The notes under the pieces are model-generated. The model had not been told where the DNA came from. It ran no database searches and saw only the letters and a list, made by a program, of their open reading frames with translations. From assembly GCA_903882805.1 (NCBI GenBank), contig CAIRYK010000057.1, positions 1-49,129 of the forward strand: a stretch of 49,129 bases of DNA, written 5' to 3'. Both the position numbers and the translations under genes were made by a program. This DNA comes from an uncultured Bacteroidota bacterium. GTDB lineage: Bacteria; Bacteroidota; Bacteroidia; Chitinophagales; Chitinophagaceae. Shown one piece after another: positions 27,715 through 37,018 of this stretch (positions within the stretch are counted from its first letter, which is position 1; each line of letters opens with the position of its first letter).

Positions 27715-28248
27715 ATGCTTAAGAAAATTCTGATAGGTGTAGCCGTTGTTGTTAGCCTGCCGCTTATCATTGCCCTGTTTACTAAAAAAGATTATTCTTT
27801 AGAGCGCGAGATCATTATCGCCAAACCAAGACAAGAGGTATTTAACTATATAAAACTGCTCAAAAACCAAGACCATTATAGTAAGTGGGTAATGATGGAC
27901 CCTAAGTCGCGCAAGACATATAAAGGGACTGATGGCGAAGTAGGTTTTGCAGCTGCCTGGGATAGCGATAACAAAAACGTTGGTCAGGGCGAGCAAACGA
28001 TCAGCAATATTGTAGATGGCCAACGTATGGATCTGGATCTGCACTTTATTAAACCATTTGATGGTCGTGCAAAGGCATACATGATCACAGAAAGCGTTAG
28101 CGAAACACAAACAAAAGTGAAATGGGGGTTTAGCAGCTCTATGAAATACCCACTCAATTTTATGTTGCTGGTAATGAATATGGAGAAAATGCTTGGCGAC
28201 GACATTTCAGAGGGCCTCGGTAATCTAAAAAAAGAACTTGAAAAATAA
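27715..28248 (+). CDS. SRPBCC family protein with N-terminal membrane anchor
   Basis: 177 aa. One hydrophobic segment (KKILIGVAVVVSLPLIIALF) is followed by a START/Bet v1-like (SRPBCC) domain: IIIAKPRQEVFNYIKLLKNQDHYSKWV, GTDGEVGFAAAWDSDN.NVGQGEQTI, then TKVKWGFSSSMKYP. The fold binds hydrophobic ligands in a deep cavity; the ligand is unknown. TAGGTTTG at 27561-27568 exactly matches the -7 consensus and could drive transcription with a leader of about 140 nt. The VOC gene follows after 41 nt, suggesting an operon. Confidence 0.9.
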   Translation: MLKKILIGVAVVVSLPLIIALFTKKDYSLEREIIIAKPRQEVFNYIKLLKNQDHYSKWVMMDPKSRKTYKGTDGEVGFAAAWDSDNKNVGQGEQTISNIVDGQRMDLDLHFIKPFDGRAKAYMITESVSETQTKVKWGFSSSMKYPLNFMLLVMNMEKMLGDDISEGLGNLKKELEK

Positions 28249-28289
28249 GTTGCAATTACCTATTTCATATAATCTTAAACTAACAAACA

Positions 28290-28694
28290 ATGGCCACACA
28301 AATATTTGTAAACCTTCCGGTAAAAGACCTAAACAACTCAATCGCCTTTTTCACAAAACTTGGCTATACATTCAACCCCAAATTCACCAATGAAAGCGCC
28401 ACTTGCATGATCATTAGCGAGCATATCTATGCGATGCTGCTGGTAGAGCCATTTTTCAAAACCTTTATTGACAAAGAAATAGCCGACGCTACGAAAACCA
28501 CAGAAGTATTGATTTGCCTAACACTTGGCAGCAAGGATGAAGTGGACAGCATGGTGCAAAAAGCCGTAGATGCCGGAGGTAAAGCCTCGAGAACAGCAGT
28601 GGATAATGGGTGGATGTATCAGTGGGGATTTGAAGACATAGATGGACATATGTGGGAGGTTTTTTACAGCGACCCGACACAGGTACCCGCCTAA
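28290..28694 (+). CDS. VOC (glyoxalase/bleomycin resistance-like) family protein
   Basis: 134 aa. The start MATQIFVNLPVKDLNNSIAFFTKLGYTFNPKF and the end YQWGFEDIDGHMWEVFYSD are characteristic of small VOC proteins with two beta-alpha-beta-beta-beta units. The C-terminal Glu in WEVF is a usual metal ligand, but the N-terminal His is replaced (FVNLPV), so metal binding may be altered or lost. The role is unknown; family members include isomerases, dioxygenases and antibiotic-binding proteins. Lies between the SRPBCC and DUF1801 genes in one direction. Confidence 0.93.
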   Translation: MATQIFVNLPVKDLNNSIAFFTKLGYTFNPKFTNESATCMIISEHIYAMLLVEPFFKTFIDKEIADATKTTEVLICLTLGSKDEVDSMVQKAVDAGGKASRTAVDNGWMYQWGFEDIDGHMWEVFYSDPTQVPA

Positions 28695-28704
28695 AATAGA
28701 AACA

Positions 28705-29094
28705 ATGACGCCCGAAAGTGTAACTCAATATATTGCCGAACTGGAGCACCCGCTAAAAAAGGAAATTCTAGTGGTGCGCAGTATTATTCTTGAAGCCAAT
28801 AGCATGATAGCTGAGTGTATAAAATGGAATACACTCAGTTATTATTGCAATGGCGATTTTGCCACCTTTCATCCGCGCGAAAAAAAGTGCGTACAATTAA
28901 TATTACACAACGGAGCGAAAGTAAAAAATACCGACCTTCAGTCTACGATTAAGGACGATGCGCAGCTACTGGTTTGGTTGGCAAAAGATCGCGCTACAAT
29001 AAAGCTAAAAGACAGCGCGGACATAGAAAAAAACCGTAATGCGCTTAGCAATCTAATAAATAACTGGATAGCTGCAACGAGCCGGACGACCTGA
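28705..29094 (+). CDS. DUF1801 family protein
   Basis: 129 aa from ATG 28705, 10 nt after the VOC stop; the frame is open further upstream but overlaps the VOC gene. Typical features are an N-terminal VTQYIAELEHPLKKEILVVRSIILEA, then CIKWNTLSYYCNGDFATFHP.EKKCVQLILHNGA and a C-terminal IKLKDSADIEKN. The family has a YdhG-like fold and no assigned biochemical activity. Frequently found beside SRPBCC and VOC genes in this phylum, as here. Confidence 0.85.
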   Translation: MTPESVTQYIAELEHPLKKEILVVRSIILEANSMIAECIKWNTLSYYCNGDFATFHPREKKCVQLILHNGAKVKNTDLQSTIKDDAQLLVWLAKDRATIKLKDSADIEKNRNALSNLINNWIAATSRTT

Positions 29095-29109
29095 GGAAAA
29101 TAACAAAAG

Positions 29110-29319
29110 ATGGTAGAGGTATTTAAAACAAATGTGCATGACGAAGGAGACTCACAAAACCTTGTGCGCCACCTGCAGCGTCATTTTCCTGATGGACGCA
29201 TAAATTTCGACCTTGAAGATTGCGACCGGATACTAAGGGTAGAGGGCGGCACAGTGTCGCGCATTAAAATCATGGATACTTTGTCCCATCTCGGTTTTTT
29301 GTGCGAGCCCCTCGACTAG
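29110..29319 (+). CDS. Small conserved-looking protein, 69 aa
   Basis: The pattern MVEVFKTNV, then LVRHLQRHFPDGRINFDLEDCDRILRVEGG and IKIMDTLSHLGFLCEPLD, suggests a beta-alpha-beta-beta-alpha-beta ferredoxin-like fold. It resembles heavy-metal-associated (HMA) domains but lacks the CxxC metal site. Starts 15 nt after the DUF1801 stop, so probably the last gene of the SRPBCC-VOC-DUF1801 unit. Its TAG stop is shared with the convergent acetyltransferase gene inside a 14-bp palindrome. Function unknown. Confidence 0.75.
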   Translation: MVEVFKTNVHDEGDSQNLVRHLQRHFPDGRINFDLEDCDRILRVEGGTVSRIKIMDTLSHLGFLCEPLD

Positions 29320-30188
29320 TCGAGTTTCAATATCATTTCATATTGTGCACCGGTGACAGGCATATTATGTACCGCCAAAAAATCCGTTAGCGCTGTGCAG
29401 CGGGCATCTACATTTATCAGTTGTATTCTTTCTGCACTAATATACTCGCATGCCTTACGAAACAACCAACTGCCTATACCCTTCCGGCGATGAGCGCTTT
29501 GCACAGCGAGCTGTGTAATATCGCCAGCTTTACAACCTATTATTACATACCCCACAAGCGCAGCTCCTTGAAAAGCGCCTAATAAAATAAAGCCTGCCGG
29601 ACTTCGCATTACGGCATCAAATGTGTTTTGCCATGATGGTGCATAGTCGCAAAATGACTGCATTTGCGTTAGGTAAGTGTCAATGCCATGGTCATTCCAT
29701 TCAATTACTTTCATCGATAAGTCTGCAACCTCTTGCTGGTCTGAAAATCTGACGTCGGGTATCTGGTTTATAAAATAATTGAAATTTCTACTGACCGAAA
29801 ACCCAAGTTTTTTGTACACAGTGATAGCGTTGGTATTTTCTACCAATACCTCGAGAACGTATTGTTTAGCGCCAGCCTCTTTAAGCGGCATAGTTGCAGC
29901 CATGAAAATTTTGGTGGCCAAGCCTCGCCCGCGATATTCGGGAATGGTTCCGGTGCCAGTGTCGTAGGCTATTCTTACACTGTTGTAGTCGCCAAAGCCA
30001 TTCAAGGTAAATGCTACTAACCTGTCGCCATCGAAAGCCCCATAGGAAAGCGAGGCTACATATCCACGACGAATCAACATACGCATCAGCTCATCAGCAG
30101 TCCATTGGTAGGGGTAATCCTGAAATGCCAACGACCACGCGTCAAGCAACTGCTGGAGATTAGTTTTTTCGAGCGATCTGATTTCCAT
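29316..30188 (-). CDS. Acetyltransferase with two GNAT domains
   Basis: 290 aa. The N-terminal GNAT domain (~1-150) has the acetyl-CoA loop in IPEYRGRGLATKIF, followed by LEVLVENTNAITVYKKLGF. The C-terminal GNAT domain (~155-290) has LAVQSAHRRKGIGSWLF, then LINVDARCTALTDFLAVHNM. Both keep the RGxGxA-type pyrophosphate-binding loop (RRKGIG in the second), so both may bind acetyl-CoA. The substrate is unknown. The stop codon lies in the palindrome CTCGACTAGTCGAG and overlaps the stop of the 69-aa gene by 4 bp. Confidence 0.92.
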   Translation of the reverse strand: MEIRSLEKTNLQQLLDAWSLAFQDYPYQWTADELMRMLIRRGYVASLSYGAFDGDRLVAFTLNGFGDYNSVRIAYDTGTGTIPEYRGRGLATKIFMAATMPLKEAGAKQYVLEVLVENTNAITVYKKLGFSVSRNFNYFINQIPDVRFSDQQEVADLSMKVIEWNDHGIDTYLTQMQSFCDYAPSWQNTFDAVMRSPAGFILLGAFQGAALVGYVIIGCKAGDITQLAVQSAHRRKGIGSWLFRKACEYISAERIQLINVDARCTALTDFLAVHNMPVTGAQYEMILKLD

Positions 30189-30243
30189 ATCAATGCAACC
30201 TTATTTGGGATTATAATAGATTTTCATCGTAAAAAACGACAGT

Positions 30244-31077
30244 TTACAATTTAGCGTCCCATCCTACCATAAAGCCATTATGCAGCTTTGCTTCCCTTTT
30301 AAGTTCGGTAGTGGCAGAATCTATTATTTCCATCTTTACAAAACCCGGCTTGATTACAAGTATATCAAATACCTTTTGGTCGGTGGCTGTTTTACGGGCA
30401 ATATCTGCTTTATAACCTTTGCTATGCGCAAACGACTGAAATGCGCCTCGCGCAGTATCGTCGGCAAAACGAAACAAGTATTTTATATCGCGTTTTTGCG
30501 TCAGGCTATCGCCAGAAGCGCGCAAAGAGGCAATCACTTTGCTGTTATCCATCCAGTTCCTGGTTTCTTCTGATGGGTAGAGAAATGTGCGATAGGTTAT
30601 CCAGTCGGGATCATATTTTATGTTTATGGTGTATTTATAACCGTTGAAACTGCGTTTGTACATCCTACCTATCGCGTTCCGTACATCCGTAGTATCGCGA
30701 ACGTAGTAATAGTTCAGGCGGTTGCAATTGAACATAAAAGTACCCGCCAGCGTTTTAGCAGTAACACCAGTGATAAAGTTATCGGTGGCATTAAGTATCT
30801 CCTCCAGCGTGTTCAGTTCATCGGCGGCAGGCATACCCTTTTTGTTGCATAGCTGCGCATGCGGACCTGTAATAACAAGAAAGGGTAGTTTTTTGTCGGG
30901 CGCTTTGTTTATCAGCTCCATATCTACTAAAACCGACCCTTGCTTATCGCCAAAGGTAGCCAGATAGGTATCCCAGTTTTCGTTTTGGGCAAACGCACTG
31001 CTGGTAAAGGCTAAAAAAACAAGCGTAGAAAAAAACAAGTAATACTTCACACAGTAAAGTAAGTAAAAGTTACCCAT
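30244..31077 (-). CDS. Secreted DUF695 domain protein, probably with RraB-like C-terminal part
   Basis: 277 aa. A hydrophobic N-terminus ends TSSAFAQ, a signal peptide, so the protein is periplasmic or secreted. NENWDTYLATFGDKQGSVLVDMELINKAPDKKLPFLVITG starts the DUF695 domain (~31-170). The C-terminal part (~175-277), with DSLTQKRDIKYLFRFADDTARGAFQSFAHSKGYKADI, resembles the RNase E inhibitor RraB fold. A signal peptide argues against RNase E as its target. Function unknown. Divergent from the S8 protease gene. Confidence 0.83.
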   Translation of the reverse strand: MGNFYLLYCVKYYLFFSTLVFLAFTSSAFAQNENWDTYLATFGDKQGSVLVDMELINKAPDKKLPFLVITGPHAQLCNKKGMPAADELNTLEEILNATDNFITGVTAKTLAGTFMFNCNRLNYYYVRDTTDVRNAIGRMYKRSFNGYKYTINIKYDPDWITYRTFLYPSEETRNWMDNSKVIASLRASGDSLTQKRDIKYLFRFADDTARGAFQSFAHSKGYKADIARKTATDQKVFDILVIKPGFVKMEIIDSATTELKREAKLHNGFMVGWDAKL

Positions 31078-31215
31078 GCTAATGTCTGCTTTAGGAAAGG
31101 TTTAAGAAAAAACGATATACTGAGCAGTAAAGCGTGGGATAAAAACAAAGCGAGATGCATTTTCTCCCGTATTTTTACAACAATATTGCGTTAATGTGCG
31201 TTATAAAGCATACTT

Positions 31216-34200
31216 ATGGTAAAAATTAAACTCCCGATAAATAAACTGTTCTTTATCCTGTTTGCCAGTACGCTACTTGCGGGCAATATAGGAATAGCTC
31301 AGGTAACCCCTACGCACACTATACATCTGAAAGCGGGCGACATTAACACCTCTGCCAATGCAACAGCATGGTTTGCTGCAAGCCGTGAAAAACGAATAGG
31401 GAACAAAGAACCTGTACAGGCGCTGATACAGTTTGACAAAATACCGACTGCACAACAGATTCAAATACTAAAACAAAACGGCATTACGCTTTACGACTAC
31501 CTGCCCGACAATGCTTACAATGCGATAATTGATTACAGTGCAAACGTAGATGCAGCGCTGCAAACGAACATATACAGTATTACCGAAACAAAACCAGAAT
31601 GGAAAGCCGATGATTTTGTATGGAAACAGGTACGCGCCAACAACAAGTCGGTAGAAATACTGGTAACGGTTTACCCTGGCGTGTCTGCTGAACAGTTGAG
31701 TGAATGGGTGGCTGCTTGGGGCGGCAAAGTGAATATCAGCCCACTACAACGCTATGGTTCTTATCGGGTGACGATGGCCGGCAATCAAGTTTATAATCTG
31801 GCACAGTGGTATGGAGTAAGGTACATTAGCCCGGTTACCGATATTGTGCCGCTCGACCTACAGTCGCGCCCGGCGGTGAAAGGCAATGTGGCTGTTGCCA
31901 GCCGCAGCTATGGCGGCTACGAGCTGAATGGCGACAGTGTAACCGTGGGCGTGGGCGATAATTGTTCCGGTATAATGCATGCAGACATGGATGGTCGTAT
32001 CACCGATTTCAGTCCGGCTCCGCTATCGCACCATGGCGCTCACGTCAATGGTATTGTTGGCGCATCGGCATTGGTCGACCCATTGGCGGTGAGTATGGCC
32101 CCCAGAGTGTCGCTGGTAGATTTCCTATACGACCTTATACTGCCAGCTACTGGCGCGATGTACCGCGACTACAATATGACCATTACCAACAACTCGTATA
32201 CGCTTGTAGCTGCCAGCTGTGAATATTGCGGCACTTACGATAGCTATTCTCAGTTTATGGACACAATGGCGTTGGAATATCCGGAAGTACAGCACGTCTT
32301 TGCGTCGGGCAACGATGGCGGAATGACCTGTGGGTCGTTCCTTCGCGGATTTGCCACGGTAGGCGGCGGCTACCAGCCATCTAAAAACACACTGATAGTA
32401 GGCAGTATGACCGACTACCTGATACAGGCCGACGATGAATCGCGCGGACCAGTAAAAGATGGGCGTCTTAAACCCGAAATGGTGGCCATAGGTCTGGGAT
32501 CGTACTCTACAATAGCTGAGGATAAATATATTTGGTCGGCAGGCACCAGTATGGCATCGCCAATGGTAGCCGGTGGACTGGCAATCCTAACGCAACACTA
32601 TAAGCGACTAAATGGAGGAGCGCAACCGCGTGCCGACCTTATGAGAGCCGTAATGCTGAACGGAGCCTTAGACCTGGGCAATCCGGGTCCTGACTTTAGT
32701 TATGGTTTCGGAGGAATGGATATATCTCGTTCTTTAAAAATTCTGGATGCAGGCAATTACCGTACAAACACTATTGCCAATGGCGACTCGCAAAAAGTAA
32801 CTATAAACATACCGCAAAATACTGCACAGGTAAAAGTGATGTTGCTCTGGAACGATTTTCCGGGTAGCGCGCTTGCCGCAAAAGAATTGGTAAATGACCT
32901 GGACCTAAAAGTTACTGACCCAACCGGTAACACACACTTACCGCTTGTGCTGGACCCTACGCCTACCAACGTAAACAATATAGCCACCGAGCAACCCGAC
33001 CGCCTGAACAATGCCGAACAGGTAATGATAACCAAACCAGCTGCAGGAGCCTATACTATTACTACAAAAGGATACAGCATCCCCAAAGGGCCCCAACCCT
33101 ATGTTATAGCCTACGACATAATACCCAATGGACTGACGCTTACCTACCCGCTGGGCGGCGAGCAACTATCGGACAAAGACAGTATTAGAATATTCTGGAA
33201 TACTATTGCTGACGGCAATCGGTTTACGGTGCAGTACTCAACCGACGATGGCGCTGCATGGACAACGCTAAGCGACACCATACCAGCCAGTGTTCGGTAT
33301 ATCAGTTTTATGCCGTCAGGTATTAATTCTGGCAAGTGCAGGGTGCGCATTTCCAGAAACAACACCCCCGACGTTGCGATTTCGCAACGCTTCAACATAA
33401 ACAAGCAACCGGTAGCCGTACTTGATACAGCCCAATGCCCGGGTTATGTAAACATTCACTGGTCGCCAATACCTAATGCCAGTAAGTACTACCTGCACAA
33501 AAAAGCAGGTCAGTACCTGCAGCTATGCGACTCTACTACCGATACCGCCTATAGCTACAGTGGAATGTCGCTGCGCAATAAATCGTATGTAGCTGTGCAA
33601 CCTGTAATAGATGGAGCTCCAGGCTACCGCAGCGTTGCAGCCATTACCGTAGCCAATAGCGGCAACTGCACAAAATCAATATCTAACGGCGACCTTGCGC
33701 TCGAAAAGATAACAGCGCCCACCAATGGACGTATGTTTACGAGCAACCAACTTACTGGCGGAAGTGTACTAAAAGTGTTGGTTAAAAATCTTTACAGCGC
33801 ACCCTGTCCCGGATATACTGTATCGTGGCAACATAATGGCGGCGCATGGACGAACGTAACAGGAACAACTACGCTGCCTCCAAACAGCGCTACAGAAATT
33901 TCGATTCTTGGCATTGACTTTACGCCCCTTGGCACGCATAATCTAAGGGTTGTTGTACATAATTTGTCGGCCACCGATAGGGTAACGATAAACGATACGC
34001 TGACTGCAACAATTCTACATATTGACAATGCGCCACTGAATCTTGCTACGCCATTTACCGACGACTTTGAGACAATGGGTAAGGTATCGGCTCATCACGA
34101 TTCTATAGGTGTTGCGCCAAATGGCCATTGGGATTTCTTCACCCGCAACGATTCGGGCAGGATGAGGTCGTTTGTGAATGCCGATGTCACACTTGCAGGA

Positions 34201-36876
34201 TCTCGTTCTATTAGTCTAGATGAAGTTCAGAACTTGAAGGAAGGCAGCGCCAATCGCTTTGTGGGCACCTTCAACCTAAGTGGTTATGATACCAGCAATA
34301 CAGAGGTACGCGTAGATTTCGACTACATGCTGCATGGTATTCCCAAATCGGCCGCCGGTAACATAATTTCTGCGAGAGGAATCGATACTGCCCTATGGCA
34401 AACGCTGGCTGGATATGACTTCAATACTTATCCCGGCATACTCAACCATATAAAATCGGTTTCTCTAACAGACGCCTTACGGAAGGGTAATGCTAATTTC
34501 AGCGCAAGCACACAGATAGCGATTTGCCAAAACGACACATCGCTTATCGCCACCTACAACTACGGAAACGGTCTTACAATTGACAACTTCAAATTGTACA
34601 CAGTTACAAACGATGCAAGTCTGGCCGCTGTTGTATCACCTGCGCCATCCAACTGTGGCTTAACTGGCACTACCCCTCTTACAATAAGGGTTAGTAATGG
34701 CGTAAACAATACACTACGCAACATTCAGGTTTTCTACAATTATGATGGCGGCCCAACTTTTAATGGAACGATAGATTCCATCAATGCCAAATCAAGCGTA
34801 AACTATACCTTCTCGCAAGAATTAAGCGTACCCATTGGAGCAGCCCATACGCTCAACGTTTGGATAAACCAACTCGGCGACTCGTACAAGGCTAATGACA
34901 GCATACTCAGCTATAAAATCAGGAACAGCCAGATAATAACCAGCTTCCCATACCTCGAAAATTTCGAAACTGGCGCAGGCGGTTTCTATGCTGATGGATT
35001 CCGTAACTCATGGCAATATGGAACGCCTGCAAGCGCCAAAATAAACAAAGCGGCAAGCGGCAAAAAAGCATGGAAAACTAACCTGACCGGTAGGTATAAC
35101 AACCTGGAACGATCGTTTCTTTACTCGCCTTGTTTTGATATTTCGACAATGGATAATCCAACAGTTAGCTTCAGTGCAGCTTTCGACATAGAGAACTGTG
35201 GCAAAACACTGTGCGACGCCGGATTTGTAGAATACTCATTTGACGGAGCCATCTGGACTAAACTCGGGCGCTCAGGACAAGGTACTAACTGGTATGATTC
35301 GACATTTGAAGTGTGGAACAACTCTGGCCCCTATGCTACCCGCTGGCATGTGGTTACAGCAAGTATACCGCAACTGGGCTCCGGCCAAACTACGCGTCTG
35401 CGTTTCGCATTGTCCACCGACCCGGGAGCAACCTTTGAAGGAATGGCTATAGACGATATACATATATTTGACAAAGCGAAAACAATTTTGGCCGCTACCG
35501 GCGCTGAAACCGTGGACCTGTCGCCTGCAGCCAATGTTTGGACCCCTTATTTGCTTAACGATCAGGTAATGGGAGCATTACAACCTGGAATAGCAAATGT
35601 CGGCAATGTACAAATGACATTATACAAGCAGGATACCACTGTTAATGCCGGCGCAACACAATTTGTAATGCCGCGTAGCTACCTGATAAGATCAAATCAA
35701 ACGATAACCGATAGTACAGTCGTACGCTTGTATTTGCTGGATAGTGAGCTTCAAAATGTTCAAAACGATAAGACTTGCCCATCGTGCACACCCATTGCCG
35801 ACGCTTATTCGCTGGGCGTGACGCAGTTTGTCAATAACGCAACGCCGGGTCAGGAAAACAATTCCCTTGTTGACGATTCCTTAGGTATATTTAACTACTA
35901 TACAGCCAACAACATAAAATGGGTACCCTACGACAAAGGCTACTATGCGGAACTAAAGATAAATCCGCTTTCTGAACTCTGGTTCAACAACGGAGGCCCA
36001 ACGAGCAACTTTCCCGCAGCTATCGACTATCTGAACTTTGCAGCTTACAGAAATGACGCCAATGTAAACACCTACTGGTATTCGCTTATAGATACGGCGG
36101 TTGCGACTTATTATCTGCAACGCGCGGAAGATTCGGGCGCGTTTTCAACCATCAAAACCATTGCTGCAAACAAGTTTAATCCTGGTTTATATGCCCACAC
36201 CGATTCTATAAATATGACATCGGACGCACATATTTACTATTACCGACTTAAATGGCTGATGCAAGGTAAGGAAACACCGTATTACTCGCCGGTAAGAAAA
36301 ATTGTGTACAATGATGTAGAAGCTAACACTATAGCGTTTAACGCCCGTATGACCGGTAAGGGAGCCATAGGGGTAGACTGGACTTCCTACATCGATGGTG
36401 TTGCAACGCGCTACAAGGTAGAACGAGCTATTGGCAGCAAAGCGTTTACCAAAATAAATGAAAAAACATCGACACGATCATACGGAAAGCAATATAAAAT
36501 TCTGGATGCTGATTTTGGAACCCTTCCATCCGGTACTCAAATACATTACCGACTTACTGCTTACCTCGACGATAATAGCGAACTTGTATTGCCTATTCGC
36601 ACTGTAGACTGGGTGGATGGAAATGCTATCGTCAATATTTATCCAAACCCCACGCACGACGGAGCGATAACCATAAGCTGGGATGCAAATCCCGGTGTGC
36701 GCATGCAACTGAATATTACCGATGCCATTGGTCGTACCTGGCACAATCAAACAATAACCGCAACCCAATGGAATAATACAACGCTGCTGCAAACGCCGCG
36801 CCTACCTACCGGATTGTACCTGATAAGGATGGACATTGAGGGCAGAAAGTACGTAGCTAAAATTGTGTACGAATAA
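31216..36876 (+). CDS. T9SS-exported S8 (subtilisin-like) serine protease, 1886 aa
   Basis: Signal peptide MVKIKLPINKLFFILFASTLLAGNIGIAQ; a prodomain-like region (~30-215) follows. The S8 catalytic domain (~235-515) has Asp248 in GVGDNCSG, His273 in HHGAHVNG, oxyanion Asn366 in ASGNDGG and Ser445 in AGTSMASP, so the triad is complete. Next is a beta-sandwich like that of KP-43-type subtilases (VKVMLLWNDFPGS, LVNDLDLKVTDPTG, DRLNNAEQ). Further C-terminal are Ig/fibronectin-like stretches and two MAM-like jelly rolls (TDDFETM near 950, LENFETGAGGFYADG near 1250, ending FEGMAIDDIHIFD). The C-terminus is a T9SS type A sorting domain (VNIYPNPTHDGAITISWD...GLYLIRMDIEGRKYVAKIVYE). A large surface or secreted protease; the substrate is unknown. 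Followed by a hairpin terminator. Confidence 0.95.
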   Translation: MVKIKLPINKLFFILFASTLLAGNIGIAQVTPTHTIHLKAGDINTSANATAWFAASREKRIGNKEPVQALIQFDKIPTAQQIQILKQNGITLYDYLPDNAYNAIIDYSANVDAALQTNIYSITETKPEWKADDFVWKQVRANNKSVEILVTVYPGVSAEQLSEWVAAWGGKVNISPLQRYGSYRVTMAGNQVYNLAQWYGVRYISPVTDIVPLDLQSRPAVKGNVAVASRSYGGYELNGDSVTVGVGDNCSGIMHADMDGRITDFSPAPLSHHGAHVNGIVGASALVDPLAVSMAPRVSLVDFLYDLILPATGAMYRDYNMTITNNSYTLVAASCEYCGTYDSYSQFMDTMALEYPEVQHVFASGNDGGMTCGSFLRGFATVGGGYQPSKNTLIVGSMTDYLIQADDESRGPVKDGRLKPEMVAIGLGSYSTIAEDKYIWSAGTSMASPMVAGGLAILTQHYKRLNGGAQPRADLMRAVMLNGALDLGNPGPDFSYGFGGMDISRSLKILDAGNYRTNTIANGDSQKVTINIPQNTAQVKVMLLWNDFPGSALAAKELVNDLDLKVTDPTGNTHLPLVLDPTPTNVNNIATEQPDRLNNAEQVMITKPAAGAYTITTKGYSIPKGPQPYVIAYDIIPNGLTLTYPLGGEQLSDKDSIRIFWNTIADGNRFTVQYSTDDGAAWTTLSDTIPASVRYISFMPSGINSGKCRVRISRNNTPDVAISQRFNINKQPVAVLDTAQCPGYVNIHWSPIPNASKYYLHKKAGQYLQLCDSTTDTAYSYSGMSLRNKSYVAVQPVIDGAPGYRSVAAITVANSGNCTKSISNGDLALEKITAPTNGRMFTSNQLTGGSVLKVLVKNLYSAPCPGYTVSWQHNGGAWTNVTGTTTLPPNSATEISILGIDFTPLGTHNLRVVVHNLSATDRVTINDTLTATILHIDNAPLNLATPFTDDFETMGKVSAHHDSIGVAPNGHWDFFTRNDSGRMRSFVNADVTLAGSRSISLDEVQNLKEGSANRFVGTFNLSGYDTSNTEVRVDFDYMLHGIPKSAAGNIISARGIDTALWQTLAGYDFNTYPGILNHIKSVSLTDALRKGNANFSASTQIAICQNDTSLIATYNYGNGLTIDNFKLYTVTNDASLAAVVSPAPSNCGLTGTTPLTIRVSNGVNNTLRNIQVFYNYDGGPTFNGTIDSINAKSSVNYTFSQELSVPIGAAHTLNVWINQLGDSYKANDSILSYKIRNSQIITSFPYLENFETGAGGFYADGFRNSWQYGTPASAKINKAASGKKAWKTNLTGRYNNLERSFLYSPCFDISTMDNPTVSFSAAFDIENCGKTLCDAGFVEYSFDGAIWTKLGRSGQGTNWYDSTFEVWNNSGPYATRWHVVTASIPQLGSGQTTRLRFALSTDPGATFEGMAIDDIHIFDKAKTILAATGAETVDLSPAANVWTPYLLNDQVMGALQPGIANVGNVQMTLYKQDTTVNAGATQFVMPRSYLIRSNQTITDSTVVRLYLLDSELQNVQNDKTCPSCTPIADAYSLGVTQFVNNATPGQENNSLVDDSLGIFNYYTANNIKWVPYDKGYYAELKINPLSELWFNNGGPTSNFPAAIDYLNFAAYRNDANVNTYWYSLIDTAVATYYLQRAEDSGAFSTIKTIAANKFNPGLYAHTDSINMTSDAHIYYYRLKWLMQGKETPYYSPVRKIVYNDVEANTIAFNARMTGKGAIGVDWTSYIDGVATRYKVERAIGSKAFTKINEKTSTRSYGKQYKILDADFGTLPSGTQIHYRLTAYLDDNSELVLPIRTVDWVDGNAIVNIYPNPTHDGAITISWDANPGVRMQLNITDAIGRTWHNQTITATQWNNTTLLQTPRLPTGLYLIRMDIEGRKYVAKIVYE

Positions 36877-36877
36877 T

Positions 36878-36911
36878 AACAGGTTGGCAGGTAACTCCCT
36901 GCCAACCTGTT
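36878..36911 (+). terminator. Terminator after the S8 protease gene
   Basis: AACAGGTTGGCAGG and CCTGCCAACCTGTT form a perfect 14-bp stem with a 6-nt loop, 2 nt after the stop; GTTT follows. Confidence 0.85.
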
Positions 36912-37018
36912 GTTTAAGTAGTTGCCCGAACCGCAGCATAATACAAATTGGCGAAACAAAACCTCATTTTATTAATCGGATAATGTACTTTTAAATTCTA
37001 TTATCGCTAATCAACTCT

